Below, piece after piece: positions 1 to 8,039 of a DNA stretch of 34,500 bases. Source of the DNA: a bacterium (GTDB taxonomy: Bacteria; JAJRZV01); the NCBI GenBank assembly GCA_024275095.1, contig JAJRZV010000056.1, positions 1 to 34,500 on the forward strand, read 5' to 3'. How positions within the stretch are numbered: the stretch's first letter is position 1; each line of letters begins with the position of its first letter. The position numbers and the translations under genes were made by a program. The notes beneath the pieces are model-generated. The model did no database searches, had not been told where the DNA came from, and worked only from the letters and a program-made list of their open reading frames with translations.

Positions 1-798
1 CCCGATTTTTTTGACGACTTCATAGGTGAGGTAATAGGGGGTTACATTATCAAGCTGCCCGACAATGACGGTAAAGGATGAAAGGCGCTTTAAGGTCCGC
101 AGAAGTTTCTGATGATTGAATAAAAAATTGTCACCCGTGTGGCCTTTTTTAATCCACAGATTTAAATCTTTGAGTACACCCGAGGGAATGGACCCCATGA
201 ATTTGCGCAGAGGGTTTTTTTCCAGTTCTTCGCTCGTCCAGTCATTGAAGTAGAGAAGTCTAGGAATGTCTTTCCGGGTACGAAATCGAGGAATGTGAAC
301 GCCCGCAAGTAACTGCCAGTTTACAGGTTCTTCTTTGCCTTCTGCCATTTCCAGCACTTTTACAAAAGCAGGAGAAAAGTTGTCTGGCTTGAGCACAGGG
401 GCAATGAACACGGTTCTGAATTTGTAATCTCCCACCGCCATTGCCTGCATGTAAGGAAGAGAGGCGATTCCATGCACAACCACTGCAAATCTGGGAATCA
501 TGATCTTTTCAAATGTTCGTTCTATGGCATAGGAGTAATCAGTGAGCGAATAATTTCCCTTTACAGGCGGAAAAAGAAACCAGGTGCTCCAGCACTTTGC
601 CTGGAGGTATTTGACCAGTGGCCGGTATGCGTCCGGTAAAACACCGGGCTCCGGCAATACAAGTACGCCTGTTTGACCACAACCACGGTGGTATTCCAGG
701 GTGAAATCGTTTCCCGCTGATACGTGGAAAGGGTAAATCCAAATCGTTAATGCGCAAACAACAAGGCCGGCAATTTTCTTTTCTGCATTCCTATTCAT
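1..798 (-). CDS. Exported alpha/beta-hydrolase-like protein lacking an obvious nucleophile, 3' end outside window
   Basis: An open frame of 266 codons runs without a stop from ATG at 798 to the window edge. Residues 1-28 look like a signal peptide (basic start, hydrophobic core, HVSA before GND). The rest resembles the alpha/beta hydrolase encoded just upstream: the acid-loop segment QLDNVTP (D250) aligns with GNLDNLAP in the neighbour. Where the neighbour has GHSMG, this protein reads VVHGIAS (about residues 107-113), so the nucleophile serine seems absent. Its ATG overlaps the stop of the upstream gene by 8 bases (ATGAATAG), which implies translational coupling. It may be a non-catalytic paralogue or a hydrolase with a different nucleophile. 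The C-terminal histidine region is not in the window. The reading frame is certain; the fold is inferred from the neighbour. Confidence 0.7.
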   Translation of the reverse strand, partial: MNRNAEKKIAGLVVCALTIWIYPFHVSAGNDFTLEYHRGCGQTGVLVLPEPGVLPDAYRPLVKYLQAKCWSTWFLFPPVKGNYSLTDYSYAIERTFEKIMIPRFAVVVHGIASLPYMQAMAVGDYKFRTVFIAPVLKPDNFSPAFVKVLEMAEGKEEPVNWQLLAGVHIPRFRTRKDIPRLLYFNDWTSEELEKNPLRKFMGSIPSGVLKDLNLWIKKGHTGDNFLFNHQKLLRTLKRLSSFTVIVGQLDNVTPYYLTYEVVKKIG

Positions 799-1903
799 CG
801 TGTTCCTCGAGCCACCGGTCTATGAGCGGATACACATCTTTTTCCGCGGGATCGCCGATGATGAGGTCCACGTGACCGTAGTCGGATGAGAATCCCGTGG
901 CCTCTGAGACAACAGTAAATCTTTTTTCCTGTGACGCGACGGCATCGTAAGCAGGCTTTATGTTGTGAGGAGGTGCAAGGTTGTCCAGGTTGCCGGCAAT
1001 GAATAAGATGGGCACCGTGATATTTTTCATTTGCTTTAAATAATCTACTGAACCATCCAGGGATAGAAATCTTCCCGTCCTGATGAAAGCGGCGAACTGT
1101 TGAATAACCCCGCCGGATATGTTGTCAACAGCAAGGGTCATGAGCTTGCGGATAAGGCGGGGTGTGAGATTCCCCGGATTCCATATGGCAAAATCGAAAG
1201 CCTGAAGGGGCACTTCACCGAGAGGTGCGGCAATGAGAGCAGCAGGTCTTGAAGGAATGAACCTGAATCCATGGGCAACGGTGCTGTACTTTTTTACGAG
1301 TTTCCACAAGCGCGCCGGTATGTCAAAGGATACCGGTGAAGCAACAGAGACAATGGATTGAATTTTCCGGTTTTTGTATACACCTGCATACGCATACATG
1401 ACCATGGTTCCCATGCTGTGACCCACCCAGTGTACTGCATCCACCCCGGTGCGTTCTGTAACGTAATCAATTACAGCAGGGAGGTCTTCGTTGACGTAGT
1501 CGTCAAAGGTAAAGTTGTAGGTTTTTCCTTTTAAAAGTGAGGGCTTGGTTCCTCTGTCTGCTCCCCTAAGGTTCACCATCCATACTTCAAACCCCTTTGA
1601 TTTAAGGTAGAAAGCAATGGAGTGTTCAGGCTCCAGGTCCCACGACCATTTATTGGAGCTGATGCCGTGGCATATGAGTACCGGGTGGTTTCTTTGGGGC
1701 GTATCCGGGTCTGGAAAATACCTGTAAAGAGCAAGTTCCCATCCCGAGGGGGTCTGTACCAGGTGAAATTCATCACTTTTGTGACGCTGGCCCCATAACG
1801 ACGTGGAAATGCAGCTCTCTGATACGATTGATCCAATACCCAGGCAAAACAGCGTTACTGTTATGGTGGAAATTTTCCGAACTTTTAAAGCACTGGATTT
1901 CAT
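791..1903 (-). CDS. Exported or membrane-anchored alpha/beta-hydrolase (lipase/esterase-like)
   Basis: The 370-residue protein has an N-terminal hydrophobic segment (about residues 10-30), so it is probably exported or anchored. The catalytic layout of the alpha/beta-hydrolase fold is complete: an oxyanion-hole motif HGISSN (79-84), a nucleophile elbow GHSMG with S163, an acid D307 in GNLDNLAP, and H344 in YGHVD. The spacing fits lipases and esterases that act on lipid or ester substrates; the substrate cannot be told. Its ATG overlaps the TGA of the matrixin gene (ATGA, 4 bases). The only purine-rich site (GGGAGGT) lies about 16 bases upstream, so translation is probably coupled. It belongs to a minus-strand cluster of four exported proteins and is followed by a degenerate-looking paralogue. 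Confidence 0.85.
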   Translation of the reverse strand: MKSSALKVRKISTITVTLFCLGIGSIVSESCISTSLWGQRHKSDEFHLVQTPSGWELALYRYFPDPDTPQRNHPVLICHGISSNKWSWDLEPEHSIAFYLKSKGFEVWMVNLRGADRGTKPSLLKGKTYNFTFDDYVNEDLPAVIDYVTERTGVDAVHWVGHSMGTMVMYAYAGVYKNRKIQSIVSVASPVSFDIPARLWKLVKKYSTVAHGFRFIPSRPAALIAAPLGEVPLQAFDFAIWNPGNLTPRLIRKLMTLAVDNISGGVIQQFAAFIRTGRFLSLDGSVDYLKQMKNITVPILFIAGNLDNLAPPHNIKPAYDAVASQEKRFTVVSEATGFSSDYGHVDLIIGDPAEKDVYPLIDRWLEEHDE

Positions 1904-3060
1904 GTAAGTTTATTATCATACCTCCCACGTTTTTTGGAGCGTTGTGAAAAGAAAAATAAAACGATAAAGGAAATGACAAACTCCTTGAGAGCCCATAAGG
2001 AATATCCGGATGGTGTGGTGGAACACGTACAACCACCTGCATCCTGCGTGTCATCAACGGGAATGTTGCCACTCACGATTTGAAACGCATCCGGCAGGTA
2101 GGCGTGCTGAGGTGAACCATTAACAACCTGCTCGATGATAACTGTGTATGTGCCGGTGTCCATATATGTAAGATTGAACAAAGCCTGAATGTGGCCCTGG
2201 TTGATGTAGCGGGTTTCCGCGGCCTGATGTGCTCCTTCGAGAGAGGCCTGGGGAGAGAGATACGCCACCGCATCCGAAGAAAAGTTTTTCCCGTAAATGT
2301 CGAGTGTAAATGTGTTTTCACCTCTTGAGCCCTGGTAAGGGTCAACACGTTCAATAACCGGATAATTTGATACCGGATAAAGAAAAACAACCCCGTCTAT
2401 GTCATCCTGATGGAGCGTGCGTTTTTCAGTATCGCACGGGGGCGAGGCGTAGTACATGGTCGCCCCTTCCACAGGAGTGTGATCAAGACCTATGAAATGA
2501 CCGATTTCATGGGTCACAATGTTCTGAACATCAACAACATCAGTGTCCACCTGGGGATTGCACGTGAGAGGGTCATTGATGATCCGCCACGTGTAGTGTT
2601 GCATGTTGAATTCTATGTCAGAAGAGATAATTTCTCCGGAATCTACATAGTACCAGTTTGTTGTCAGACCGATAACGGTGGGATCGTAAGGCCAGGTGCT
2701 TAACCACACGAGCAAGGATACAGAATCGGGGTAGAGACATGTGTTTGTGGGATTGTCAGCACACGGGGCTTCTTCCCCGATTTCCGTGAGCGTGGTATCA
2801 CCCATGTACCGGAAGGCGATGAAAGATTCCTCCACGCTTTCCCAGGCATTGAAAGAGTTTTGGATTGCATTGAGCAGGGCATTCGGATCAGTAATGTCTG
2901 TACACGAAGCCAGGTTGACGCTGTACTCGACCCTGTCTCCCGGTTGAATGAACCACCTGAGTGTGGCCCCCGATTCGGATTTTTCAACCACATACGAAAA
3001 TGCGAACAGATGAAACATTACGACAAATGTTAACGTGTACATAAACAGGCGAGTATTCAA
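1900..3060 (-). CDS. Secreted matrixin-type zinc metalloprotease with MYXO-CTERM-like C-terminus
   Basis: A 386-residue exported protein. Residues 1-23 form a signal peptide. The metzincin zinc site HEIGHFIGLDH (184-194) supplies three histidines and the general-base glutamate, and TMYY at 201-204 fits the Met-turn. The following DDIDGVVFLYP segment is typical of matrixin domains. Residues about 232-330 look like an IPT/TIG-type beta-sandwich. The C-terminus has a GGCTC motif (342-346), a hydrophobic stretch (about 355-371) and a basic tail (SQRSKKRGR), the layout of MYXO-CTERM-like sorting signals. The gene follows the small secreted-protein gene by 15 bases and precedes an alpha/beta hydrolase by overlap. 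AGGAGG lies 12 bases and GGGAGA 5 bases before the ATG. The protease family is secure; the target is unknown. Confidence 0.9.
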   Translation of the reverse strand: MNTRLFMYTLTFVVMFHLFAFSYVVEKSESGATLRWFIQPGDRVEYSVNLASCTDITDPNALLNAIQNSFNAWESVEESFIAFRYMGDTTLTEIGEEAPCADNPTNTCLYPDSVSLLVWLSTWPYDPTVIGLTTNWYYVDSGEIISSDIEFNMQHYTWRIINDPLTCNPQVDTDVVDVQNIVTHEIGHFIGLDHTPVEGATMYYASPPCDTEKRTLHQDDIDGVVFLYPVSNYPVIERVDPYQGSRGENTFTLDIYGKNFSSDAVAYLSPQASLEGAHQAAETRYINQGHIQALFNLTYMDTGTYTVIIEQVVNGSPQHAYLPDAFQIVSGNIPVDDTQDAGGCTCSTTPSGYSLWALKEFVISFIVLFFFSQRSKKRGRYDNKLT

Positions 3061-3075
3061 TCTCCCAACCTCCTT

Positions 3076-3615
3076 TTATTTCCTGAACAGCGAAATAAAT
3101 TCATCCAGCGGGATGCGTTTTACCTTGCGCCCATTGAACACAACATATGGAAGTGCAAGTGGCTTGAGGTATGAGCGTTCGGTTTGCGAATCAAATACTT
3201 TCATAAACACACCCTGGTTGAATCCCGCAATTGAATATCCAGGGGCGGGAATATCAGGTTTCGTGAGAATGAACACGTAGTTCTGTCTCTTTTCCAGGCG
3301 CGGGGCCCCGGCGACTTTCGCACCGATATTGCCTTTTTCTCCGCCCGGTATGTCCACGAAATATTGAGCCCCTTCTTCGCAACCAATGTAGCACACAAGG
3401 GCTCTTAAATAATACCTGGTAAAAATGTGGCGATTGTTAACGGATACAGTATCTATTGAGGTCACCTTGAACAGGCCAGCCATTTTGGCGGATGCTGCCA
3501 GTTCTTTCAGGTCTTTCAATTTTACAACCGTTGCCCTTGCTGAGTGTACGGTCAGAACAGTGATGCAAAGGACGACAAAAGCATTCAAAACGGTCCGTAT
3601 TTTGTGATGAATCAT
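3076..3615 (-). CDS. Secreted protein of unknown function, partner of the matrixin gene
   Basis: A 179-residue protein with a signal peptide (residues 1-28, VHSARA before TVVKL). I do not recognise a catalytic motif. The mature N-terminus (LKDLKELAASAKMAGLFKV) resembles a pattern I recall from small exported proteins encoded beside matrixin proteases in deltaproteobacteria, in which a surveyed-residue segment leads into a beta-rich domain; this link is from memory and unproven. Two cysteines (VCYIGCEE) could form a disulfide. The start is supported by AGGAGGGGG seven bases before the ATG. It is first in the minus-strand operon and its promoter must lie in the 93-base gap shared with gltX. A role as inhibitor, chaperone or substrate of the protease is possible but not shown. 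Confidence 0.75.
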   Translation of the reverse strand: MIHHKIRTVLNAFVVLCITVLTVHSARATVVKLKDLKELAASAKMAGLFKVTSIDTVSVNNRHIFTRYYLRALVCYIGCEEGAQYFVDIPGGEKGNIGAKVAGAPRLEKRQNYVFILTKPDIPAPGYSIAGFNQGVFMKVFDSQTERSYLKPLALPYVVFNGRKVKRIPLDEFISLFRK

Positions 3616-3708
3616 TTTAAGTCCCCCTCCTTCCCATAATCTTTGTATTCCCCTTTCGAGCCCTCACGATTGAGAATATAACATAAACATTTTATCATTC
3701 ACCAACAG
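3616..3708. promoter_or_regulatory. Divergent promoter region between secreted-protein operon and gltX
   Basis: The 93-base gap between two divergent operons must hold both promoters. On the minus strand TTGGTG (3705-3700) and TATATT (3680-3675) are 19 bases apart. On the plus strand TATAAC (3677-3682) could be a -10 element with a poor -35 (TTTCGA, 3654-3659) 17 bases upstream. The two -10 candidates overlap back to back, which would make the promoters compete. Matches are modest, so the exact boxes are uncertain. Confidence 0.3.
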
Positions 3709-5139
3709 ATGACGCATCATAAGGAAGAAATAATCAGGGTCAGGTTTGCCCCCTCACCAACGGGTCACCTTCACATTGGGGGCGCGCGGACGGCTCTTTA
3801 TAACTTCCTGTATGCAAGGCATGCGGGAGGCCAGTTTATCCTTCGCATAGAGGATACGGATGTGGAAAGGTCTGAACAGAGGTTTGTGGATGCAATCATC
3901 CACGACCTCCAGTGGCTGGGTATTAGCTGGGATGAAGGACCTGTGTTTCAATCGGATAGATTGGATATTTATCGTGAGTACGTGGAAAAACTCCTGGAAC
4001 AGGGCCGTGCGTACCGGTGCTACTGTACGCCCGAGGAGCTGGAGAGAAAAAGAAAAAAGGCTGTTGCCGAGGGTAAAAGACCCGGCTACGATGGTACGTG
4101 TCGCAACAGGAAATTACCCGGTGAGGGCCCCTTTACCGTAAGATTGAAGACACCGGATACAGGAAGTGTGAGTTTCACAGATGTACTAAGGGGTGAGGTG
4201 GTCTGGCAGTGCCAGGAAATTGAAGACTTTATTATTATGCGCAGCAACGGTATTCCCACGTATAACTTCACGGCGGTAATCGATGATGCACTGATGGGGA
4301 TTACTCACGTAATTCGCGGCGATGACCACATCGCCAATACACCACGGCAGCTTCTCATTTACCGTGCACTTCAATTTGAGCCTCCTGTGTTCGCGCATAT
4401 TCCTTTAATTGTCGGTCCGGACCGTGCTCCTTTGAGCAAACGACATGGAGCCGTGGCTGTATCCGCTTTCAGGGAAATGGGATTCCTGGCGGAAGCGATG
4501 GTCAATTACATTGCGCGTTTGGGATGGGGATATGGAGACCAGGAAATTTTTTCGATGGAAGAACTTATAGAACTTTTTGACGTAAAGGACGTAAACCGTT
4601 CACCCGCTACTTTTGATATAGAGAAATTACGGTGGATGAATTCACACTACATTCAACAGAAGAGGCCCGGGGAGCTGGCCGGTCTTTTGAAACCATTCAT
4701 GGACAAGCGCGGCCTTCCATGTCCTTCCGGCGATTCGAAATTTTTGATGTTGGTCAGGGAACTTCAACCGCGTGCAAAGACACTTGACGAAATGGCTGAA
4801 GGAGCAGCGTTCTTCTTCCGTGCTCCTGAATTCTACGACGATAGGGGCCTGAGGAAATTTTGCGGGAAGGAGGGAAGACAGTACCTGAGAATGATTCGAA
4901 ACGAACTTGCTCAGCTTTCTTCCAGTGCATCAAGAGATGAAATTCAGAAAGTTTTTGAAAAGGTGATGGAAACTACAGGTGCAAAAATGATAAAACTGGC
5001 TCAACCTGTAAGATTGGCCCTCACCGGAAAAACTGTGAGCCCTGGTATTTTTGAAATCATTGAAATTCTGGGAGTAGAAGAAGCAGTTAAAAGGATTGAT
5101 TTATTGTTACAGTACATTAAAGAAAATGAAATTTCATAA
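3709..5139 (+). CDS. gltX: Glutamyl-tRNA synthetase
   Basis: This class I synthetase charges tRNA-Glu with glutamate in the cytoplasm. The 476-residue length is normal. The HIGH-type signature APSPTGHLHIGGAR lies at residues 14-27 and the KMSKS-type loop is PLSKRHG (242-248). A zinc site of the E. coli type is intact: C105 and C107, then Y128 and C132 in YDGTC, with the expected spacing. The C-terminal third carries the helical anticodon-binding domain. The ATG at 3709 has no clear Shine-Dalgarno sequence, but it places the catalytic motif at the usual distance and no better start exists. The 3' end overlaps the LptE-like gene by 14 bases. Whether the enzyme also charges tRNA-Gln cannot be judged from motifs alone. 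Confidence 0.97.
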   Translation: MTHHKEEIIRVRFAPSPTGHLHIGGARTALYNFLYARHAGGQFILRIEDTDVERSEQRFVDAIIHDLQWLGISWDEGPVFQSDRLDIYREYVEKLLEQGRAYRCYCTPEELERKRKKAVAEGKRPGYDGTCRNRKLPGEGPFTVRLKTPDTGSVSFTDVLRGEVVWQCQEIEDFIIMRSNGIPTYNFTAVIDDALMGITHVIRGDDHIANTPRQLLIYRALQFEPPVFAHIPLIVGPDRAPLSKRHGAVAVSAFREMGFLAEAMVNYIARLGWGYGDQEIFSMEELIELFDVKDVNRSPATFDIEKLRWMNSHYIQQKRPGELAGLLKPFMDKRGLPCPSGDSKFLMLVRELQPRAKTLDEMAEGAAFFFRAPEFYDDRGLRKFCGKEGRQYLRMIRNELAQLSSSASRDEIQKVFEKVMETTGAKMIKLAQPVRLALTGKTVSPGIFEIIEILGVEEAVKRIDLLLQYIKENEIS

Positions 5140-5677
5140 AATTTTCCTTATCCTTATTGTTTCAACTTCAACATTGCTGACAGGAGGATGTTCATATACT
5201 CTTATGACGTATGCTCCCTATGATTTCTATCTGGACAGGGTGATTAATAAAACAAATATACCACTTGCAGATGTGATTTTGGAGCGTGCACTTAAAGAAG
5301 AGATGAGACTGTATCGCGCACATCCGCAAAGTGTTACGGGAGGTGTGTTTCCTGTAAGGGCCGCTTTCACGGGGTTCGGTGTTTATACCGCCATCTATTC
5401 ACCAAGTGTTCCCATGCAGGGCGCACGCGCCAGTACCTCTGTGTACGTACTCGACTCGTGTGGCAGAAAAGTCCTGGCCCGGAGTTTCACCTATACATGG
5501 AATTTCCCCACCGAGAGTACCATCAAGCGAACCGAGATTCAAAAAAGTCGCGTTATGGAGATCGTTATTGCCGGCCTTGCCAGGGAAATTGCCACGTGGT
5601 TGGCCGCAGCGAAAAAAAGATTGTCCAGGGTGTTAGAAAAAAGTGAAGCCGAACGTCATTATTGTCCAGACAGATAG
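5126..5677 (+). CDS. lptE: LptE-like outer-membrane lipoprotein (probable LPS-assembly partner)
   Basis: A 183-residue lipoprotein. Starting at the ATG at 5126 gives a textbook lipoprotein signal with lipobox LTGGC and C22 as the lipidated cysteine; an in-frame ATG 30 bases upstream would only lengthen the signal and overlap gltX more. The mature part has short beta-strand patterns (VFPVRAAF, STSVYVLDS) and a helical end, compatible with the LptE fold, in which the protein plugs the LptD barrel that inserts LPS. Sequence conservation in this family is low, so the call rests mainly on size, lipobox and position directly before holA, a common place for lptE. It overlaps gltX by 14 bases and holA by 35 bases. 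Confidence 0.6.
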   Translation: MKFHKIFLILIVSTSTLLTGGCSYTLMTYAPYDFYLDRVINKTNIPLADVILERALKEEMRLYRAHPQSVTGGVFPVRAAFTGFGVYTAIYSPSVPMQGARASTSVYVLDSCGRKVLARSFTYTWNFPTESTIKRTEIQKSRVMEIVIAGLAREIATWLAAAKKRLSRVLEKSEAERHYCPDR

Positions 5678-6578
5678 TGTTGAACTCTTTCAGGAATTCT
5701 TAAAGACGTTAGCGTCTTCTCTTCATTCTCCTACGATTGAGAAATATGATGGAGATGCCCAGGATGTTCCACGACTTGTTACAGGCGTCCTAAACACCAA
5801 TCTTTTTTCACCAAAAAAGCTGGCCGTGATTCGAATCAGCGAGAAGAGTCGTTTAAAGATGGTACCGGAGTTGCTGGATCGTCTTCACAATGTCCCGGAG
5901 AGTACAACCGTGGTGATTGAGCTGCTTCGAACAGGTATCGAGCAACGAATTAAGAAAACAGCAGAGTCGTTTAATGTACCTGTTAAAGTACTCGGAGATA
6001 GCACACGCCAGGCCAGACAAAAAGTTTCCAGGGTACAGAATCTCCTGGAAAAGAAAGGTCTGAAGGCTACACGTGATGCCGTCAGCTTGCTCGAAGCACT
6101 TGCGGAAGATTTCGATACACTTGCAGGGGAAATTGATAAACTCGCAGTTTTCAAGAGCGGAACCGGTGACGTTACGGTGACCCGTAACGATGTAATGCTT
6201 CTGATAGCCCTGCCCGCAAGCTTCGACCTTTTTGCCTTTATCAATGCGCTCTTGCTGGGCAGAAGAAAGGAGATGTTAAGAATGATTCGATCACTCGAAG
6301 AGACAGGAGCTCCGGATATGATCATGCGTATTATTCACCTGGCTGCGCGACAGGTTATGGCTGCCGTGATGGTTACACAGGGAGTGAATGCCCAGCAAAT
6401 CGTCAGCGTTTTGCGAGTGCCCTCGTTCGCTGTGCGCCGAATCGAAAAAATGCGTGCAAACCTTAATCCTGCAAGGCTTGCAGAAACACTTGAACTTCTG
6501 GTGAACCTCGATGTGGCCCTCAAGTTTCGCAGAACCAGTCCTGCTGATGCAGCCGTAAGACTTGCGTTGAATACTTAA
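5643..6578 (+). CDS. holA: DNA polymerase III, delta subunit
   Basis: HolA opens and loads the sliding clamp as part of the clamp-loader complex. The 311-residue protein shows the family course: an N-terminal segment ending in LFSPKKLAVIRI, a middle region GDVTVTRNDVMLLIALP, then SFDLFAFINALLLGRRKEML and a helical C-terminal collar domain (MIMRIIHLAARQVM). It lacks the catalytic P-loop of DnaX, as expected for delta. Translation probably begins at GTG 5643 inside the LptE-like gene, without a good Shine-Dalgarno, so coupling is likely. The stop codon overlaps the purD stop on the other strand (tail to tail, 4 bases). Confidence 0.9.
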   Translation: MKPNVIIVQTDSVELFQEFLKTLASSLHSPTIEKYDGDAQDVPRLVTGVLNTNLFSPKKLAVIRISEKSRLKMVPELLDRLHNVPESTTVVIELLRTGIEQRIKKTAESFNVPVKVLGDSTRQARQKVSRVQNLLEKKGLKATRDAVSLLEALAEDFDTLAGEIDKLAVFKSGTGDVTVTRNDVMLLIALPASFDLFAFINALLLGRRKEMLRMIRSLEETGAPDMIMRIIHLAARQVMAAVMVTQGVNAQQIVSVLRVPSFAVRRIEKMRANLNPARLAETLELLVNLDVALKFRRTSPADAAVRLALNT

Positions 6579-7849
6579 CCGGTTTTGTGAATGGCCTGAT
6601 AAGCGATGTCCCTTCGGTAATGCAAACCATCCCACCGGATCTTTTTTACAGCCGTGTAAGCCTTGTCGGCCGCGGTAGCCACATTACTTCCGAGAGCTGT
6701 TACACCGAGTACCCGTCCGCCCGAAGTGTAAAAATAACCTTCTTTAAATGTTGTACCGGCGTGGAAAACTTTTACTTTTTCCATTTTTTCCACTTCGTCC
6801 AGCCCTTCTATCTGTTTACCTTTTTCGTATGCTCCAGGATAGCCCGCAGACGCCATTACCACGCACACTGCTGCTTCGGTACTGAATGATACAGAGGTTT
6901 TGCCCAGCTCCTTATTCCAGGTTGCCTGCAAAAGCTCCAGCAAAGGAGTGTCCAGGCGCATGATCAAAGGCTGGGCTTCCGGGTCACCAAAGCGAACGTT
7001 AAACTCCAGCACGTAAGGTTCTCCATCTACCATCATAAGTCCTGCATAAATCACCCCGCGATACTCTATGCCTCGTTTGTGGAGGGCCTCTGCAAGCCGT
7101 GAAAATACTTTCGTTTTTATTTTTTCTACAGTTTCAGAAGAGATGAACGGTACCGGCGAATAAGCGCCCATACCACCCGTGTTCGGTCCCTTGTCCCCAT
7201 CAAATACCCTTTTGTGATCCTGTGAGAGGTCGAAAAAGAGAAAGTCGCGCCCGTCGAAAAGGGCGATGGCCGAGCATTCGTATCCCTCCAGCCTTTCTTC
7301 TACAACAATTCTGGCTCCTGCTTCTCCAAATTCTTTTTTCACCATAATGCGATCTACAGCATGGAGAGCTTCCTCCACGCTTTCGGGTACAATCACCCCT
7401 TTACCTGCAGCAAGCCCATCTGCTTTTACGACCCATGCGCGGTTGCTCTTTTTTATAAAGCTTGCTGCGTCTTCGGGGTTGCTGAATACATGAAATTCTG
7501 CAGTGGGAATCTTCGCCTCTTTCATAAGCTCTTTTGCAAACACCTTGCTCCCTTCGAGCAGTGCTCCTGCGCGTGGAGGGCCGATAATAGGAAGGTTGCG
7601 GCTATGGAATTCGTCCGCAAGCCCTGCAACAAGAGGTGCTTCAGGCCCTGCTATCGTGAGGTTAACTCTTTCTTTCTCTGCAAAATCAGCAAGTGCTTTT
7701 GTATCTGTGGCCGCGATGTTTACATTGTTAAATTCAACAGCGGTACCACCGTTGCCGGGGGCACAGAAGATTTTTACACCACCTGTTCTGGAAATTCCCC
7801 AGGCTATGGCATGTTCACGACCACCGCCTCCCACTATGAGAACTTTCAT
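6575..7849 (-). CDS. purD: Phosphoribosylamine-glycine ligase (GAR synthetase)
   Basis: PurD joins glycine to 5-phosphoribosylamine using ATP in de novo purine synthesis. The protein begins MKVLIVGGGGREHAIAW, the usual N-domain, continues with an ATP-grasp domain, and carries the family signature RFGDPEAQP. With the start at 7849 it is 424 residues, the usual size. The frame is open up to 7936, but GGAGG (7861-7857) sits seven bases before the ATG at 7849 and four before the tandem ATG at 7852, so the longer version is unlikely. It is a single-gene unit on the minus strand, convergent with holA and divergent from proA. No purine riboswitch is seen upstream. Confidence 0.96.
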   Translation of the reverse strand: MKVLIVGGGGREHAIAWGISRTGGVKIFCAPGNGGTAVEFNNVNIAATDTKALADFAEKERVNLTIAGPEAPLVAGLADEFHSRNLPIIGPPRAGALLEGSKVFAKELMKEAKIPTAEFHVFSNPEDAASFIKKSNRAWVVKADGLAAGKGVIVPESVEEALHAVDRIMVKKEFGEAGARIVVEERLEGYECSAIALFDGRDFLFFDLSQDHKRVFDGDKGPNTGGMGAYSPVPFISSETVEKIKTKVFSRLAEALHKRGIEYRGVIYAGLMMVDGEPYVLEFNVRFGDPEAQPLIMRLDTPLLELLQATWNKELGKTSVSFSTEAAVCVVMASAGYPGAYEKGKQIEGLDEVEKMEKVKVFHAGTTFKEGYFYTSGGRVLGVTALGSNVATAADKAYTAVKKIRWDGLHYRRDIAYQAIHKTG

Positions 7850-7925
7850 CATTTCACCTCCGTTAAGGAGCTGGTACGGTTTTATAAGAGAATAGCAACC
7901 TTCTACGAGATTCGCCATATTATGC

Positions 7926-7941
7926 AACACAAGCATGTGTT
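7926..7941. promoter_or_regulatory. Inverted repeat in the purD/proA divergent region (possible operator)
   Basis: AACACA-agca-TGTGTT is a perfect inverted repeat with six-base arms, about 75 bases upstream of purD and about 100 bases upstream of proA. Its position between divergent genes suits a repressor or activator site for either. No matching family operator is recognised, and a six-base palindrome can occur by chance. No convincing -35/-10 pair was found on either strand of this 190-base gap. Confidence 0.3.
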
Positions 7942-8039
7942 CGCTGGCGCAAACTCACGTTTCGTGGTAAATTTCAAGACACAGGATTGGCAAGAAGCCA
8001 GAATGTCCAAAAGCATTATTGCGTGGATGGAGGTGTAAA

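Noticed and set aside
5096-5125. Earlier ATG for the LptE-like lipoprotein
   Set aside because: It adds ten residues before an already complete lipoprotein signal and increases overlap with gltX without a ribosome site.
7361-8038. A 225-codon plus-strand frame spanning the purD 5' region and the purD-proA gap
   Set aside because: It is antisense to a secure purD, has no recognised domain, is rich in Cys and Phe as expected for a shadow frame, and lacks a ribosome site.
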